A stretch of 64,000 nucleotides of DNA from Eledone cirrhosa (taxonomy: Eukaryota > Mollusca > Cephalopoda > Octopoda > Eledonidae), in contig OZ024741.1 of NCBI GenBank assembly GCA_964016885.1, positions 28,485,956-28,549,955 on the forward strand. The letters run 5' to 3'. The notes under the pieces are model-generated. The model was not told the origin of the DNA, did no database searches, and worked only from the letters and a program-made list of their open reading frames with translations. Below are positions 15,601 to 30,325 of this stretch, one piece after another; position 1 is the first letter of the stretch, and every line of letters begins with the position of its first letter. The translations under genes and the position numbers were made by a program.

Positions 15601-18600
15601 CTACAGTGTAACTTATTGGTATATAACTGGTATATATAGGGATATAACTACATATAGATACTGTCAGTGGTACTACAGTGTAGGTTATTGGTAGATAACT
15701 GGTATATATAGGGATATAACTACACATAGATACTGTCAGTGGTACTACAATGTAAGTTATTGGTAGATAACTGGTATATATAGGGATATAACTACGTATA
15801 GATACTGTCAGCGGTACTACAGTGTAGGTTATTGGTATATAACTGGTATATATAGAGATATAACTACATATACAGATACTGCCAGTCTTACTACAGTGTA
15901 GGTTATTGGTAGATAACTGGTATATATAGGGATATAACTAAATATAGATACTGTCAGTGGTACTACCGTGTAGGTTATTGGTAGATAACTGGTATATATA
16001 GGGATATAACTACACATAGATACCGTCAGTGGTACTACAGTGTAGGTTATTGGTAGATAACTGGTATATATTGGGATATAACTATACATAGATACTGACA
16101 TGGTACTACAGTGTAGGTTATTGGTATATAACTGGTATATATAGGGATATAACTACATAAGGATACTGTCAGTGGTACTAGAGTGTAGGTTATTGGTATA
16201 TAACTGGTATATATAGGGATATAACTATACATAGATACTGTCAGTGGTACTACAGTATAGGTTATTGGTAGATAACTGGTATATATAGGGATATAACTAC
16301 ATATAGATATTGTCAGTGGTACTACAGTCTAGGTTATTGGTAGATAACTGGTATATATAGGGATATAACTACATACAGATACTGTCAGTGGTACTACAGA
16401 GTAGGGTATTAGTATATAACTGGTATATATAGGGATATAACTACACATAGATACTGACAGTTGTACTACAGTGTAGGTTATTGGTATATAACTGGTATAT
16501 ATTGGGATATAACTACACATAGATACTGACAGTGGTACTACAGTGTAGGTTATTGGTAGATAACTGGTATATATAGGGATATAACTACATATAGATACTG
16601 ACAGTGGTACTACAGTGTAGGCTATTGGTATATAACTGGTATATATAGGGTTATAACTACATATAGATACTGTTGGTGGTACTACAGTGTAGGTTATTGG
16701 TATATAACTGGTATATATAGGGATATAACTACATATACAGATACTGTCAGTCTTACTACAGTGTAGGTTATTGGTAGATTACTGGTATATATATATGGAT
16801 ATAACTACATATAGATACTGTCAGTGGTACAACAGTTTGGGTCATTGGTAGATAACTGGTATATATAGGGATATAACTACATATAGATACTGTTAGTGTT
16901 ACTACAGTGTAGGTTATTGGTAGATAACTGGTATATATAGGGATATAACTACATATAGATACTGACAGTTGTACTACAGTGTATGTTATTGGTAGATAAC
17001 TGGTATATATAGGGATATAACTACAAATAGATACTGTCAGTGGTACTACAGTCTAGGTTATTGGTGGATAACTGGTATATATAGGGATATAACTACATAG
17101 AGATACTGTCAGTGGTACTAGAGTGTAGGTTATTGGTAGATAACTGGTATATATAGGGATATAACTACACATAGATACTGTCAGTGGTACTACAGTGTAG
17201 GTTATTGGTATATAACTGGAATATATAGGGATTTAACTACACATAGATACTGTCAGTGGTACTACAGTGTAGGTTATTGGTATATAACTGGTATTTATAG
17301 GATTATAACTACATATAGATACTGTCAGTGGTACTATAGTGTAGGTTATTGGTATATAACTGGTATATATAGGGATATAACTACACATAGATACTGTCAG
17401 TGGTACTACAGTGTAGGTTATTGGTAGATAACTGGTATATATAGGGATATAACTACATATAGATACTGACAGTAGTACTACAGTGTAGGTTATTGGTAGA
17501 TAACTGGTATATATCTGTATATAACTACATATAGATACTGTCAGTGGTACTACAGTGTAGGTTATTGGTAGATAACTGGTATATATAGGGATATAACTAC
17601 ATATAGATACTGTCAGTGTTACTACAGTGTAGGTTATTGGTATATAACTGGTATATATAGGGATATAACTACATATACAGATAATGTCAGTCTTACTACA
17701 GTGTAGGTTATTGTTAGATAACTGGTATATATAGGGATATAACTACATATAGATACTGTCAGTGATACTACAGAGTAGGCTATTGGTATATAACTTGTAT
17801 ATATTGGGATATAGCTACACATAGATACTGTCAGTGGTACTACAGTGTAGGTTATTGGTAGATAACTGGTATATATAGGGATATAACTACACATAGATAC
17901 TGTCAGTGGTACTACAATGTAAGTTATTGGTAGATAACTGGTATATATAGGGATATAACTACGTATAGATACTGTCAATGGTACTACAGTGTAGGTTATT
18001 GGTATATAACTGGTATATATAGAGATATAACTACATATACAGATACTGTCAGTCTTACTACAGTGTAGGTTATTGGTAGATAACTGGTATATATAGGGAT
18101 ATAACTACATATACAGATACTGTCAGTCTTACTACAGTGTAGGTTATTTGTAGAGAACTGGTATATATAGGGATATAACTACATATATACTGTCAGTGGT
18201 ACTACAGTGTAGGTTATTGGTTGATAGCTGGTATATATAGGTATATAACTACACATAGATACTGTCAGTGGTACTACAGTGTAGGTTATTGGTAGATAAC
18301 TGGTATATATAGGGATATAACTACACATAGATACTGTCAGTGTTACTAGAGTGTAGGTTATTGGTATATAACTGGAATATATAGCGATATAACTACACAT
18401 AGATACTGTCAGTGGTACTACAGTGTAGGTTATTGGTATATAACTGGAATATATAGGGATATAACTACACATAGATACTGTCAGTGGTACTACAGTGTAG
18501 ATTATTGGTATATAACTGGTATATATAGGATTATAACTACATATAGATACTGTCAGTGGTACTATAGTGTAGGTTATTGGTATATAACTGGTATATATAG

Positions 18601-18918
18601 GGATATAACTACACATAGATACTGTCAGTGGTACTACAGTGTAGGTTATTGGTAGATAATTGGTATATATAGGGATATAACTAAATATAGATACTGACAG
18701 TGGTACTACAGTGTAGGTTATTGGTAGATAACTGGTATATATCTGGATATAACTACAAATAGATACTGTCAGTGGTACTACAGTGTAGGTTATTGGTAGA
18801 TAACTGGTATATATAGGGATATAACTACATATAGAAACTGTCAGTGTTACTACAGTGTAGGTTATTGGTATATAACTGGTATATATAGGGATATAACTAC
18901 ATATACAGATAATGTCAG
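12626..18918. repeat. Higher-order satellite unit A-III
   Basis: This unit begins in a fusion zone (12,626-12,718) and runs to 18,918. From 16,047 onward it matches A-I at shift 11,987 (16,329 to 4,342, 17,634 to 5,647, 18,179 to 6,192). Its early part matches A-II at shift 5,128 (13,301 to 8,173, 14,272 to 9,144, 15,467 to 10,339). It lacks single monomers that its relatives carry: one near 13,200, and one near 15,950-16,050 that A-I, A-II and A-IV retain. Confidence 0.8.
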
Positions 18919-21900
18919 TCTTACTACAGTGTAGGATATTGGTAGATAACTGGTATATATAGGGATATAACTACACATAGATACTGTCAGTGTTACTACA
19001 GTGTAAGTTATTGGTATAGAACTGGTATATATAGGGATATAACTACATATAGATACTGTCAGTGATACTACAGTGTAGGCTATTGGTATATAACTGGTAT
19101 ATATTGGGATATAGCTACACATAGATACTGTCAGTGGTACTACAGTGTAGGTTATTAGTAGATAACTGGTATATATAGGGATATAACTACACATAGATAC
19201 TGTCAGTGGTACTACAATGTAAGTTATTGGTAGATAACTGGTATATATAGGGATATAACTACGTATAGATACTGTCAGTGGTACTACAGTGTAGGTTATT
19301 GGTATATAACTGGTATATATAGAGATATAACTACATATACAGATAGTGTCAGTCTTACTACAGTGTAGGTTATTGGTAGAGAACTGGTATATATAGGGAT
19401 ATAACTACATATATACTGTCAGTGGTACTACAGTGTAGGTTATTGGTTGATAGCTGGTATATATAGGTATATAACTACACATAGATACTGTCAGTGTTAC
19501 TACAGTGTAGGTTATTGGTAGATAACTGGTATATATAGGGATATAACTACACATAGATACTGTCAGTGATACTAGAGTGTAGGTTACTGGTATATAACTG
19601 GAATATATAGCGATATAACTACACATAGATACTGTCAGTGGTACTACAGTGTAGGTTATTGGTATATAACTGGTATATATAGGGATATAACTACATATAG
19701 ATACTGTCAGTGGTACTATAGTGTAGGTTATTGGTATATAACTGGTATATATAGGGATATAACTACACATAGATACTGTCAGTGGTACTACAGAGTAGGT
19801 TATTGGTAGATAACTGGTATATATAGGGATATAACTACGTATAGATACTGTCAGTGGTACTACAGTGTAGGTTATTGGTAGAGAACTGGTATATATAGGG
19901 TTATAACTAAATAGAGATACTGCCAGTGGTACTACAGTGTAGGTTATTGGTAGATAACTGGTATATATAGGGATATAACTACACATAGATAATGTCAGTG
20001 GTACAACAATGTAAGCTATTGGTAGATAACTGGTATATATAGGGATATAACTACACATAGATACTGACAGTTGTACTACAGTGTAGGTTATTGGTATATA
20101 ACTGGTATATATTGGGATATAACTACACATAGATACTGACAGTGGTACTACAGTGTAGGTTATTGGTAGATAACTGGTATATATAGGGATATAACTACAT
20201 ATACAGATACTGTCAGTCTTACTACAGTGTAGGTTATTGGTAGATAACTGGTATATATAGGGATATAACTACATACAGATACTGTCAGTGGTACTACAGA
20301 GTAGGGTATTAGTATATAACTGGTATATATAGGGATATAACTACACATAGATACTGACAGTTGTACTACAGTGTAAGTTATTGGTAGATAACTGGTATAT
20401 ATAGGGATATAACTACACATAGATACTAACAGTGGTACTACAGTGTAAGTTATTGGTATATAACTGGTATATATAGGGATATAACTACATATAGATACTG
20501 TCAGTGGTACTATAGTGTAGGTTATTGGTATATAACTGTTATATATAGGGATATAACTACACATAGATACTGTCAGTGGTACTACAGTGTAGGTTATTGG
20601 TAGATAACTGGTATATATAGGGATATAACTACATATAGATATTGACAGTGGTACTACAGTGTAGGTTATTGGTAGATTACTGGTATATATATATGGATAT
20701 AACTACATATAGATACTGTCAGTGGTACAACAGTTTGGGTCATTGGTAGATAACTGGTATATATAGGGATATAACTACATATAGATACTGTTAGTGTTAC
20801 TACAGTGTAGGTTATTGGTAGATAACTGGTATATATAGGGATATAACTACATATAGATACTGACAGTTGTACTACAGTGTATGTTATTGGTAGATAACTG
20901 GTATATATAGGGATATAACTACATATAGATACTGTCAGTGGTACTACAGTCTAGGTTATTGGTAGATAACTGGTATATATAGGGATATAACTACATAGAG
21001 ATACTGTCAGTGGTACTAGAGTGTAGGTTATTGGTAGATAACTGGTATATATAGGGATATAACTACACATAGATACTGTCAGTGGTACTACAGTGTAGGT
21101 TATTGGTATATAACTGGAATATATAGGGATTTAACTACACATAGATACTGTCAGTGGTACTACAGTGTAGGTTATTGGTATATAACTGGTATTTATAGGA
21201 TTATAACTACATATAGATACTGTCAGTGGTACTATAGTGTAGGTTATTGGTATATAACTGGTATATATAGGGATATAACTACACATAGATACTGTCAGTG
21301 GTACTACAGTGTAGGTTATTGGTAGATAACTGGTATATATAGGGATATAACTACATATAGATACTGACAGTAGTACTACAGTGTAGGTTATTGGTAGATA
21401 ACTGGTATATATCTGTATATAACTACATATAGATACTGTCAGTGGTACTACAGTGTAGGTTATTGGTAGATAACTGGTATATATAGGGATATAACTACAC
21501 ATGGATACTAACAGTGGTACTACAGTGTAGGCTATTGGTATATAACTGGTATATATAGGGATATAACTACATATAGATACTGTCAGTGGTACTATAGTGT
21601 AGGTTATTGGTATATAACTGGTATATATAGGGATATAACTACACATAGATACTGTCAGTGGTACTACAGTGTAGGTTATTGGTAGATAACTGGTATATAT
21701 AGGGATATAACTACATATAGATATTGACAGTGGTACTACAGTGTAGGTTATTGGTAGATTACTGGTATATATATATGGATATAACTACATATAGATACTG
21801 TCAGTGGTACTACAGTCTAAGTCATTGGTAGATAACTGGTATATATAGGGATATAACTACATATAGATACTGTCAGTGGTACTACAGTGTAGGTTATTGG

Positions 21901-24900
21901 TAGATAACTGGTATATATAGGGATATAACTACATATAGATACTGACAGTTGTACTACAGTGTATGTTATTGGTAGATAACTGGTATATATAGGGATATAA
22001 CTACATATAGATACTGTCAGTGGTACTACAGTCTAGGTTATTAGTAGATAACTGGTATATATAGGGATATAACTACATAGAGATACTGTCAGTGGTACTA
22101 GAGTGTAGGTGATTGGTAGATAACTGGTATATATAGGGATATAACTACACATAGATACTGTCAGTGGTACTACAGTGTAGGTTATTGGTATATAACTGGA
22201 ATATATAGGGATTTAACTACACATAGATATTGTCAGTGGTACTACAGTGTAGGTTATTGGTATATAACTGGTATTTATAGGATTATAACTACATATAGAT
22301 ACTGTCAGTGGTACTATAGTGTAGGTTATTGGTATATAACTGGTATATATAGGGATATAACTACATATACAGATAATGTCAGTCTTACTACAGAGTAGGT
22401 TATTGGTAGATAACTGGTATATATAGGGATATAACTACACATAGATACTGTCAGTGTTACTACAGTGTAACTTATTGGTATAGAACTGGTATATATAGGG
22501 ATATAACTACATATAGATACTGTCAGTGGTACTACAGTGTAGGTTATTGGTAGATAACTGGTATATATAGGGATATAACTACACATAGATACTGTCAGTG
22601 GTACTACAATGTAAGTTATTGGTAGATAACTGGTATATATAGGGATATAACTACGTATAGATACTGTCAGCGGTACTACAGTGTAGGTTATTGGTATATA
22701 ACTGGTATATATAGAGATATAACTACATATACAGATACTGCCAGTCTTACTACAGTGTAGGTTATTGGTAGATAACTGGTATATATAGGGATATAACTAA
22801 ATATAGATACTGTCAGTGGTACTACCGTGTAGGTTATTGGTAGATAACTGGTATATATAGGGATATAACTACACATAGATACCGTCAGTCTTACTAGAGT
22901 GTAGGTTATTGTTAGATCACTGGTATATATAGGGATATAACTACACATAGATACTGTCAGTGGTACTACAGTGTAGGTTATTGGTAGATAACTGGTATAT
23001 ATTGGGATATAACTATACATAGATACTGACAGTGGTACTACAGTGTAGGTTATTGGTATATAACTGGTATATATAGGGATATAACTACATATAGATATTG
23101 TCAGTGGTACTACAGTCTAGGTTATTGGTAGATAACTGGTATATATAGGGATATAACTACATACAGATACTGTCAGTGGTACTACAGAGTAGGGTATTAG
23201 TATATAACTGGTATATATAGGGATATAACTACACATAGATACTGACAGTTGTACTACAGTGTAGGTTATTGGTATATTACTGGTATATATTGGGATATAA
23301 CTACACATAGATACTGACAGTGGTACTACAGTGTAGGTTATTGGTAGATAACTGGTATATATAGGGATATAACTACATATAGATACTGACAGTGGTACTA
23401 CAGTGTAGGCTATTGGTATATAACTGGTATATATAGGGTTATAACTACATATAGATACTGTTGGTGGTACTACGGTGTAGGTTATTGGTATATAACTGGT
23501 ATATATAGGGATATAACTACATATACAGATACTGTCAGTCTTACTACAGTGTAGGATATTGGTAGATTACTGGTATATATATATGGATATAACTACATAT
23601 AGATACTGTCAGTGGTACAACAGTTTGGGTCATTGGTAGATAACTGGTATATATAGGGATATAACTACATATAGATACTGTTAGTGTTACTACAGTGTAG
23701 GTTATTGGTAGATAACTGGTATATATAGGGATATAACTACATATAGATACTGACAGTTGTACTACAGTGTATGTTATTGGTAGATAACTGGTATATATAG
23801 GGATATAACTACATATAGATACTGTCAGTGGTACTACAGTCTAGGTTATTGGTAGATAACTGGTATATATAGGGATATAACTACATAGAGATACTGTCAG
23901 TGGTACTAGAGTGTAGGTTATTGGTAGATAACTGGTATATATAGGGATATAACTACACATAGATACTGTCAGTGGTACTACAGTGTAGGTTATTGGTATA
24001 TAACTGGAATATATAGGGATTTAACTACACATAGATACTGTCAGTGGTACTACAGTGTAGGTTATTGGTATATAACTGGTATTTATAGGATTATAACTAC
24101 ATATAGATACTGTCAGTGGTACTATAGTGTAGGTTATTGGTATATAACTGGTATATATAGGGATATAACTACACATAGATACTGTCAGTGGTACTACAGT
24201 GTAGGTTATTGGTAGATAACTGGTATATATAGGGATATAACTACATATAGATACTGACAGTAGTACTACAGTGTAGGTTATTGGTAGATAACTGGTATAT
24301 ATCTGTATATAACTACATATAGATACTGTCAGTGGTACTACAGTGTAGGTTATTGGTAGATAACTGGTATATATAGGGATATAACTACATATAGATACTG
24401 TCAGTGTTACTACAGTGTAGGTTATTGGTATATAACTGGTATATATAGGGATATAACTACATATACAGATAATGTCAGTCTTACTACAGTGTAGGTTATT
24501 GTTAGATAACTGGTATATATAGGGATATAACTACATATAGATACTGTCAGTGATACTACAGAGTAGGCTATTGGTATATAACTTGTATATATTGGGATAT
24601 AGCTACACATAGATACTGTCAGTGGTACTACAGTGTAGGTTATTGGTAGATAACTGGTATATATAGGGATATAACTACACATAGATACTGTCAGTGGTAC
24701 TACAATGTAAGTTATTGGTAGATAACTGGTATATATAGGGATATAACTACGTATAGATACTGTCAATTGTACTACAGTGTAGGTTATTGGTATATAACTG
24801 GTATATATAGAGATATAACTACATATACAGATACTGTCAGTCTTACTACAGTGTAGGTTATTGGTAGATAACTGGTATATATAGGGATATAACTACATAT

Positions 24901-25706
24901 ACAGATACTGTCAGTCTTACTACAGTGTAGGTTATTTGTAGAGAACTGGTATATATAGGGATATAACTACATATATACTGTCAGTGGTACTACAGTGTAG
25001 GTTATTGGTTGATAGCTGGTATATATAGGTATATAACTACACATAGATACTGTCAGTGGTACTACAGTGTAGGTTATTGGTAGATAACTGGTATATATAG
25101 GGATATAACTACACATAGATACTGTCAGTGTTACTAGAGTGTAGGTTATTGGTATATAACTGGAATATATAGCGATATAACTACACATAGATACTGTCAG
25201 TGGTACTACAGTGTAGGTTATTGGTATATAACTGGAATATATAGGGATATAACTACACATAGATACTGTCAGTGGTACTACAGTGTAGATTATTGGTATA
25301 TAACTGGTATATATAGGATTATAACTACATATAGATACTGTCAGTGGTACTATAGTGTAGGTTATTGGTATATAACTGGTATATATAGGGATATAACTAC
25401 ACATAGATACTGTCAGTGGTACTACAGTGTAGGTTATTGGTAGATAATTGGTATATATAGGGATATAACTAAATATAGATACTGACAGTGGTACTACAGT
25501 GTAGGTTATTGGTAGATAACTGGTATATATCTGGATATAACTACAAATAGATACTGTCAGTGGTACTACAGTGTAGGTTATTGGTAGATAACTGGTATAT
25601 ATAGGGATATAACTACATATAGAAACTGTCAGTGTTACTACAGTGTAGGTTATTGGTATATAACTGGTATATATAGGGATATAACTACATATACAGATAA
25701 TGTCAG
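18919..25706. repeat. Higher-order satellite unit A-IV (6,788 bp)
   Basis: The start at 18,919 is the same TCTTACTACAGTGTAGG phase as bases 1 and 6,932. This unit follows A-II at shift 11,987 up to about 23,300 and also shares private A-II variants, such as the TTCAGT-type change in the monomer that gives F instead of Y on the minus frame near 7,700 and 19,690. The next unit start is at 25,707, which makes this the best example of a full 6,788-bp unit. Its last 2 kb (from about 23,690) is also the beginning of the chimeric AB unit described separately. Confidence 0.8.
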
Positions 25707-28700
25707 TCTTACTACAGTGTAGGTTATTGGTAGATAACTGGTATATATAGGGATATAACTACACATAGATACTGTCAGTGTTACTACAGTGTAAGTTATT
25801 GGTATAGAACTGGTATATATAGGGATATAACTACATATAGATACTGTCAGTGATACTACAGTGTAGGCTATTGGTATATAACTGGTATATATTGGGATAT
25901 AGCTACACATAGATACTGTCAGTGGTACTACAGTGTAGGTTATTGGTAGATAACTGGTATATATAGGGATATAACTACACATAGATACTGTCAGTGGTAC
26001 TACAATGTAAGTTATTGGTAGATAACTGGTATATATAGGGATATAACTACGTATAGATACTGTCAGTGGTACTACAGTGTAGGTTATTGGTATATAACTG
26101 GTATATATAGAGATATAACTACATATACAGATAGTGTCAGTCTTACTACAGTGTAGGTTATTGGTAGAGAACTGGTATATATAGGGATATAACTACATAT
26201 ATACTGTCAGTGGTACTACAGTGTAGGTTATTGGTTGATAGCTGGTATATATAGGTATATAACTACACATAGATACTGTCAGTGGTACTACAGTGTAGGT
26301 TATTGGTAGATAACTGGTATATATAGGGATATAACTACACATAGATACTGTCAGTGATACTAGAGTGTAGGTTACTGGTATATAACTGGAATATATAGCG
26401 ATATAACTACACATAGATACTGTCAGTGGTACTACAGTGTAGGTTATTGGTATATAACTGGTATATATAGGGATATAACTACATATAGATACTGTCAGTG
26501 GTACTATAGTGTAGGTTATTGGTATATAACTGGTATATATAGGGATATAACTACACATAGATACTGTCAGTGGTACTACAGAGTAGGTTATTGGTAGATA
26601 ACTGGTATATATAGGGATATAACTACGTATAGATACTGTCAGTGGTACTACAGTGTAGGTTATTGGTAGAGAACTGGTATATATAGGGTTATAACTATAT
26701 AGAGATACTGCCAGTGGTACTACAGTGTAGGTTATTGGTAGATAACTGGTATATATAGGGATATAACTACACATAGATAATGTCAGTGGTACAACAATGT
26801 AAGCTATTGGTATATAACTGGTATATATAGGGATATAACTACATATAGATACTGTTAGTGGTACTACAGTGTAAGTTATTGCTAGATAACTGGTATATAT
26901 GGGGATATAACTATATATAGATACTGTCAGTGGTACTACAGTGTAGGTTATTGGTAGATAACTGGTATATATAGGGACATAACTACATATAGATACTGTC
27001 AATGGTACTACAGTGTAGATTATTGGTAGATAACTGGTATATATAGGGATATAACTACATATAGATACTGTCAGTGTTACTACAGTGTAGGTTATTGGTA
27101 GATAACTGGTATATATAGGGATATAACTACATATAGATACGGTCAGTGGTACTACAGTGTAGGTTATTGGTAGATAACTGGTATATATAGGGATATAACT
27201 ACGTATAGATACTGTCAGTGGTACTACAGTCTAGGTTAATGGTAGATAACTGGTATATATAGGGATATAACTACATAGAGATACTGTCAGTGGTACTACA
27301 GTGAAGGTTATTGGTAGATAACTGGTATATATAGGGATATATCTATATATAGATACTGTCAGTGGTACTACAGTGTAGGTTATTGGTATATAACTGGAAT
27401 ATATAGGGATATAACTACATATACAGATACTGTCACTTTTACTACAGTGTAGGTTATTGGTAGATAACTGGTATATATAGGGATATAACTACACATAGAT
27501 ACTGTCAGTGGTACTACAGTGTAAGTTATTGGTAGATAACTGGTATATATAGGGATATAACTACACATAGATATTGTCAGGGTTACTACAGTGTATGTGA
27601 TTGGTATAGAACTGGTATATATAGGGATATAACTACATATAGATACTGTCAGTGGTACTACAGTGTAGGTTATTGGTATATAACTGGTATATATAGGGAT
27701 ATAACTACATATAGATACTGTCAGTGGTACTACAGTGTAGGCTATTGGTATATAACTGGTATATATAGGGATATAACTACATATAGATATTGTAAGTGGT
27801 ACTACAGTGTAGGTTATTGGTAGATAACTGGTATATATAGGGATATAACTACATATAGATACTATCAGTGTTAGTACAGTAAAGAATATTGGTAGAGAAC
27901 TGGTATATATAGGGATAGAACTACATATAGATACTGTCAGTGGTACTACAGTGTAGGTTATTGGTATATAACTGGTATATATAAGGATATAACTACATAT
28001 AGATACTGTCAGTGGTACTACAGTGTAGGTTATTGGTATATAACTGGTATATATAGGGATATAACTACGTAAAGATACTGTCAGTGGTACTGCAGTGTAG
28101 GTTATTGGTAGATAACTGGTATATATAGGGATATAACTACATATAGATACTGTCAGTGGTACTACAGTGTAGATTATTGGTAGATAACTGTTATATGTAG
28201 TGATATAACTACATATAGATACTGTCAGTGGTACTACAGTGTAGGTTATTGGTAGATAACTGGTATATATAGGGATATAACTACATATAGATACTGTCAG
28301 TGGTACTACAGTGTAGGTTATTGGTATATTACTGGAATATATAGGGATATAACTACACATAGATACTCTCAGTGGTACTACAGTGTAGGTTATTGGTATA
28401 TAACTGGTATATATAGGGATATAGCTACATATAGATACTGTCAGTGGTACTACATTGTAGGTTATTGGTATATAACTGGAATATATAGCGATATAACTAC
28501 ACATAGATACTGTCAGTGGTACTACAGTGTAGGTTATTGGTATATAACTGGTATATATAGGGATACAACTACATATAGATACTGTCAGTGGTACCATAGT
28601 GTAGGTTATTGGTATATAACTGGTATATATAGGGATATAACTACACATAGATACTGTCAGTGGTACTACAGAGTAGGTTATTGGTAGATAACTGGTATAT

Positions 28701-30325
28701 ATAGGGATATAACTACGTATAGATACTGTCAGTGGTACTACAGTGTAGGTTATTGGTAGAGAACTGGTATATATAGGGATATAACTACATATAGATACTG
28801 TCAGTGGTACTACAGTGTAAGTTATTGCTAGATAACTGGTATATATGAGGATATAACTACATATAGATACTGTCAGTGGTACTACGGTGTAGGTTATTGG
28901 TAGCTAACTGGTATATATAGGGACATAACTACATATAGATACTGTCAATTGTACTACAGTGTAGATTATTGGTAGATAACTGGTATATATAGGGATATAA
29001 CTACATATAGATACTGTCAGTGTTACTACAGTGTAGGTTATTGGTAGATAACTGGTATATATAGTGATATAACTACATATAGATACTGTCAGTGGTACTA
29101 CAGTGTAGGTTATTGGTAGATAACTGGTATATATAGGGATATAAATACATATAGATACTGTCAGTGGTACTACAGTCTATGTTAATGGTAGATAACTGGT
29201 ATATATAGGGGTATAACTACATAGAGATACTGACAGTGGTACTACAGTGTAGGTTATTGGTAGATAACTGGTATATATAGGGATATAACTACACATAGAT
29301 ACTGTCAGTGGTACTACAGTGTAGGTTATTGGTATATAACTGGTACATACAGGAATATAACTACATATAGATACTGTCAGTGGTACTATAGTGTAGGTTA
29401 TTGGTATATAACTGGTATATATAGGGATATAACTACACATACATACTGTCAGTGGTACTACAGTGTAGGTTATTGGTAGATAACTGGTATATATAGGGAT
29501 ATAACTACATATAGATACTGACAGTGGTACTACAGTGTAGGTTATTGGTAGATAACTGGTATATATAGGGATATGACTACATATAGATACTGTCAGTGGT
29601 ACTACAGTGTAGGTTATTGGTATATAACTGGAATATATAGGGATATAACTACATATACAGATACCGTCAGTTTTACTACAGTGTAGGTTATTGGTAGATA
29701 ACTGGTATATATAGGGATATAACTACACATAGATACTGTCAGTGGTACTACAGTGTAAGTTATTGGTAGATAACTGGTATATGTAGGGATATAACTACAC
29801 ATAGATACTGTCAGTGTTACTACAGTGTAGGTTATTGGTATAGAACTGGTATATATAGGGATATAACTACATATAGATACGGTCAGTGGTACTACAGTGT
29901 AGGTTATTGGTATATAACTGGTATATATAGGGATATAACTACATATAGATACTGTCAGTGGTACTACAGTGTAGGTTATTGGTAGATAACTGGTATATAT
30001 AGGGATATAACTACATATAGATACTATCAGTGTTAGTACAGTAAAGATTATTGGTAGAGAATTGGTATATATAGGGATAGAACTACATATAGATACTGTC
30101 AGTGGTACTACAGTGTAGGTTATTGGTATATAACTGGTATATATAGGGATATAACTACATATAGATACTGTCAGTGGTACTACAGTGTAGGTTATTGGTA
30201 TATAACTGGTATATATAGGGATATAACTACATATAGATACTGTCAGTGTTACTACAGTGTAGGTTATTGGTATATAACTGGTATATATAGGGATATAACT
30301 ACATATAGATACTGTCAGTGGTACT
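23690..30325. repeat. Chimeric higher-order unit AB-1 (about 6,634 bp)
   Basis: This unit consists of the tail of A-IV (23,690-25,706), the head of a fifth A unit (25,707 to about 26,805), and a new block B (about 26,805-30,325) not seen further left. The A-to-B switch is visible where the monomer with CAATGTAAGCTATTGG is followed by GTATATAACTGG instead of the A-type GTAGATAACTGG. Block B is marked by monomers with TTAGTACAGTAAAGAATATT (27,871) and TTAGTACAGTAAAGATTATT (30,029). The whole unit recurs from about 34,797 at shift 11,106. Confidence 0.8.
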
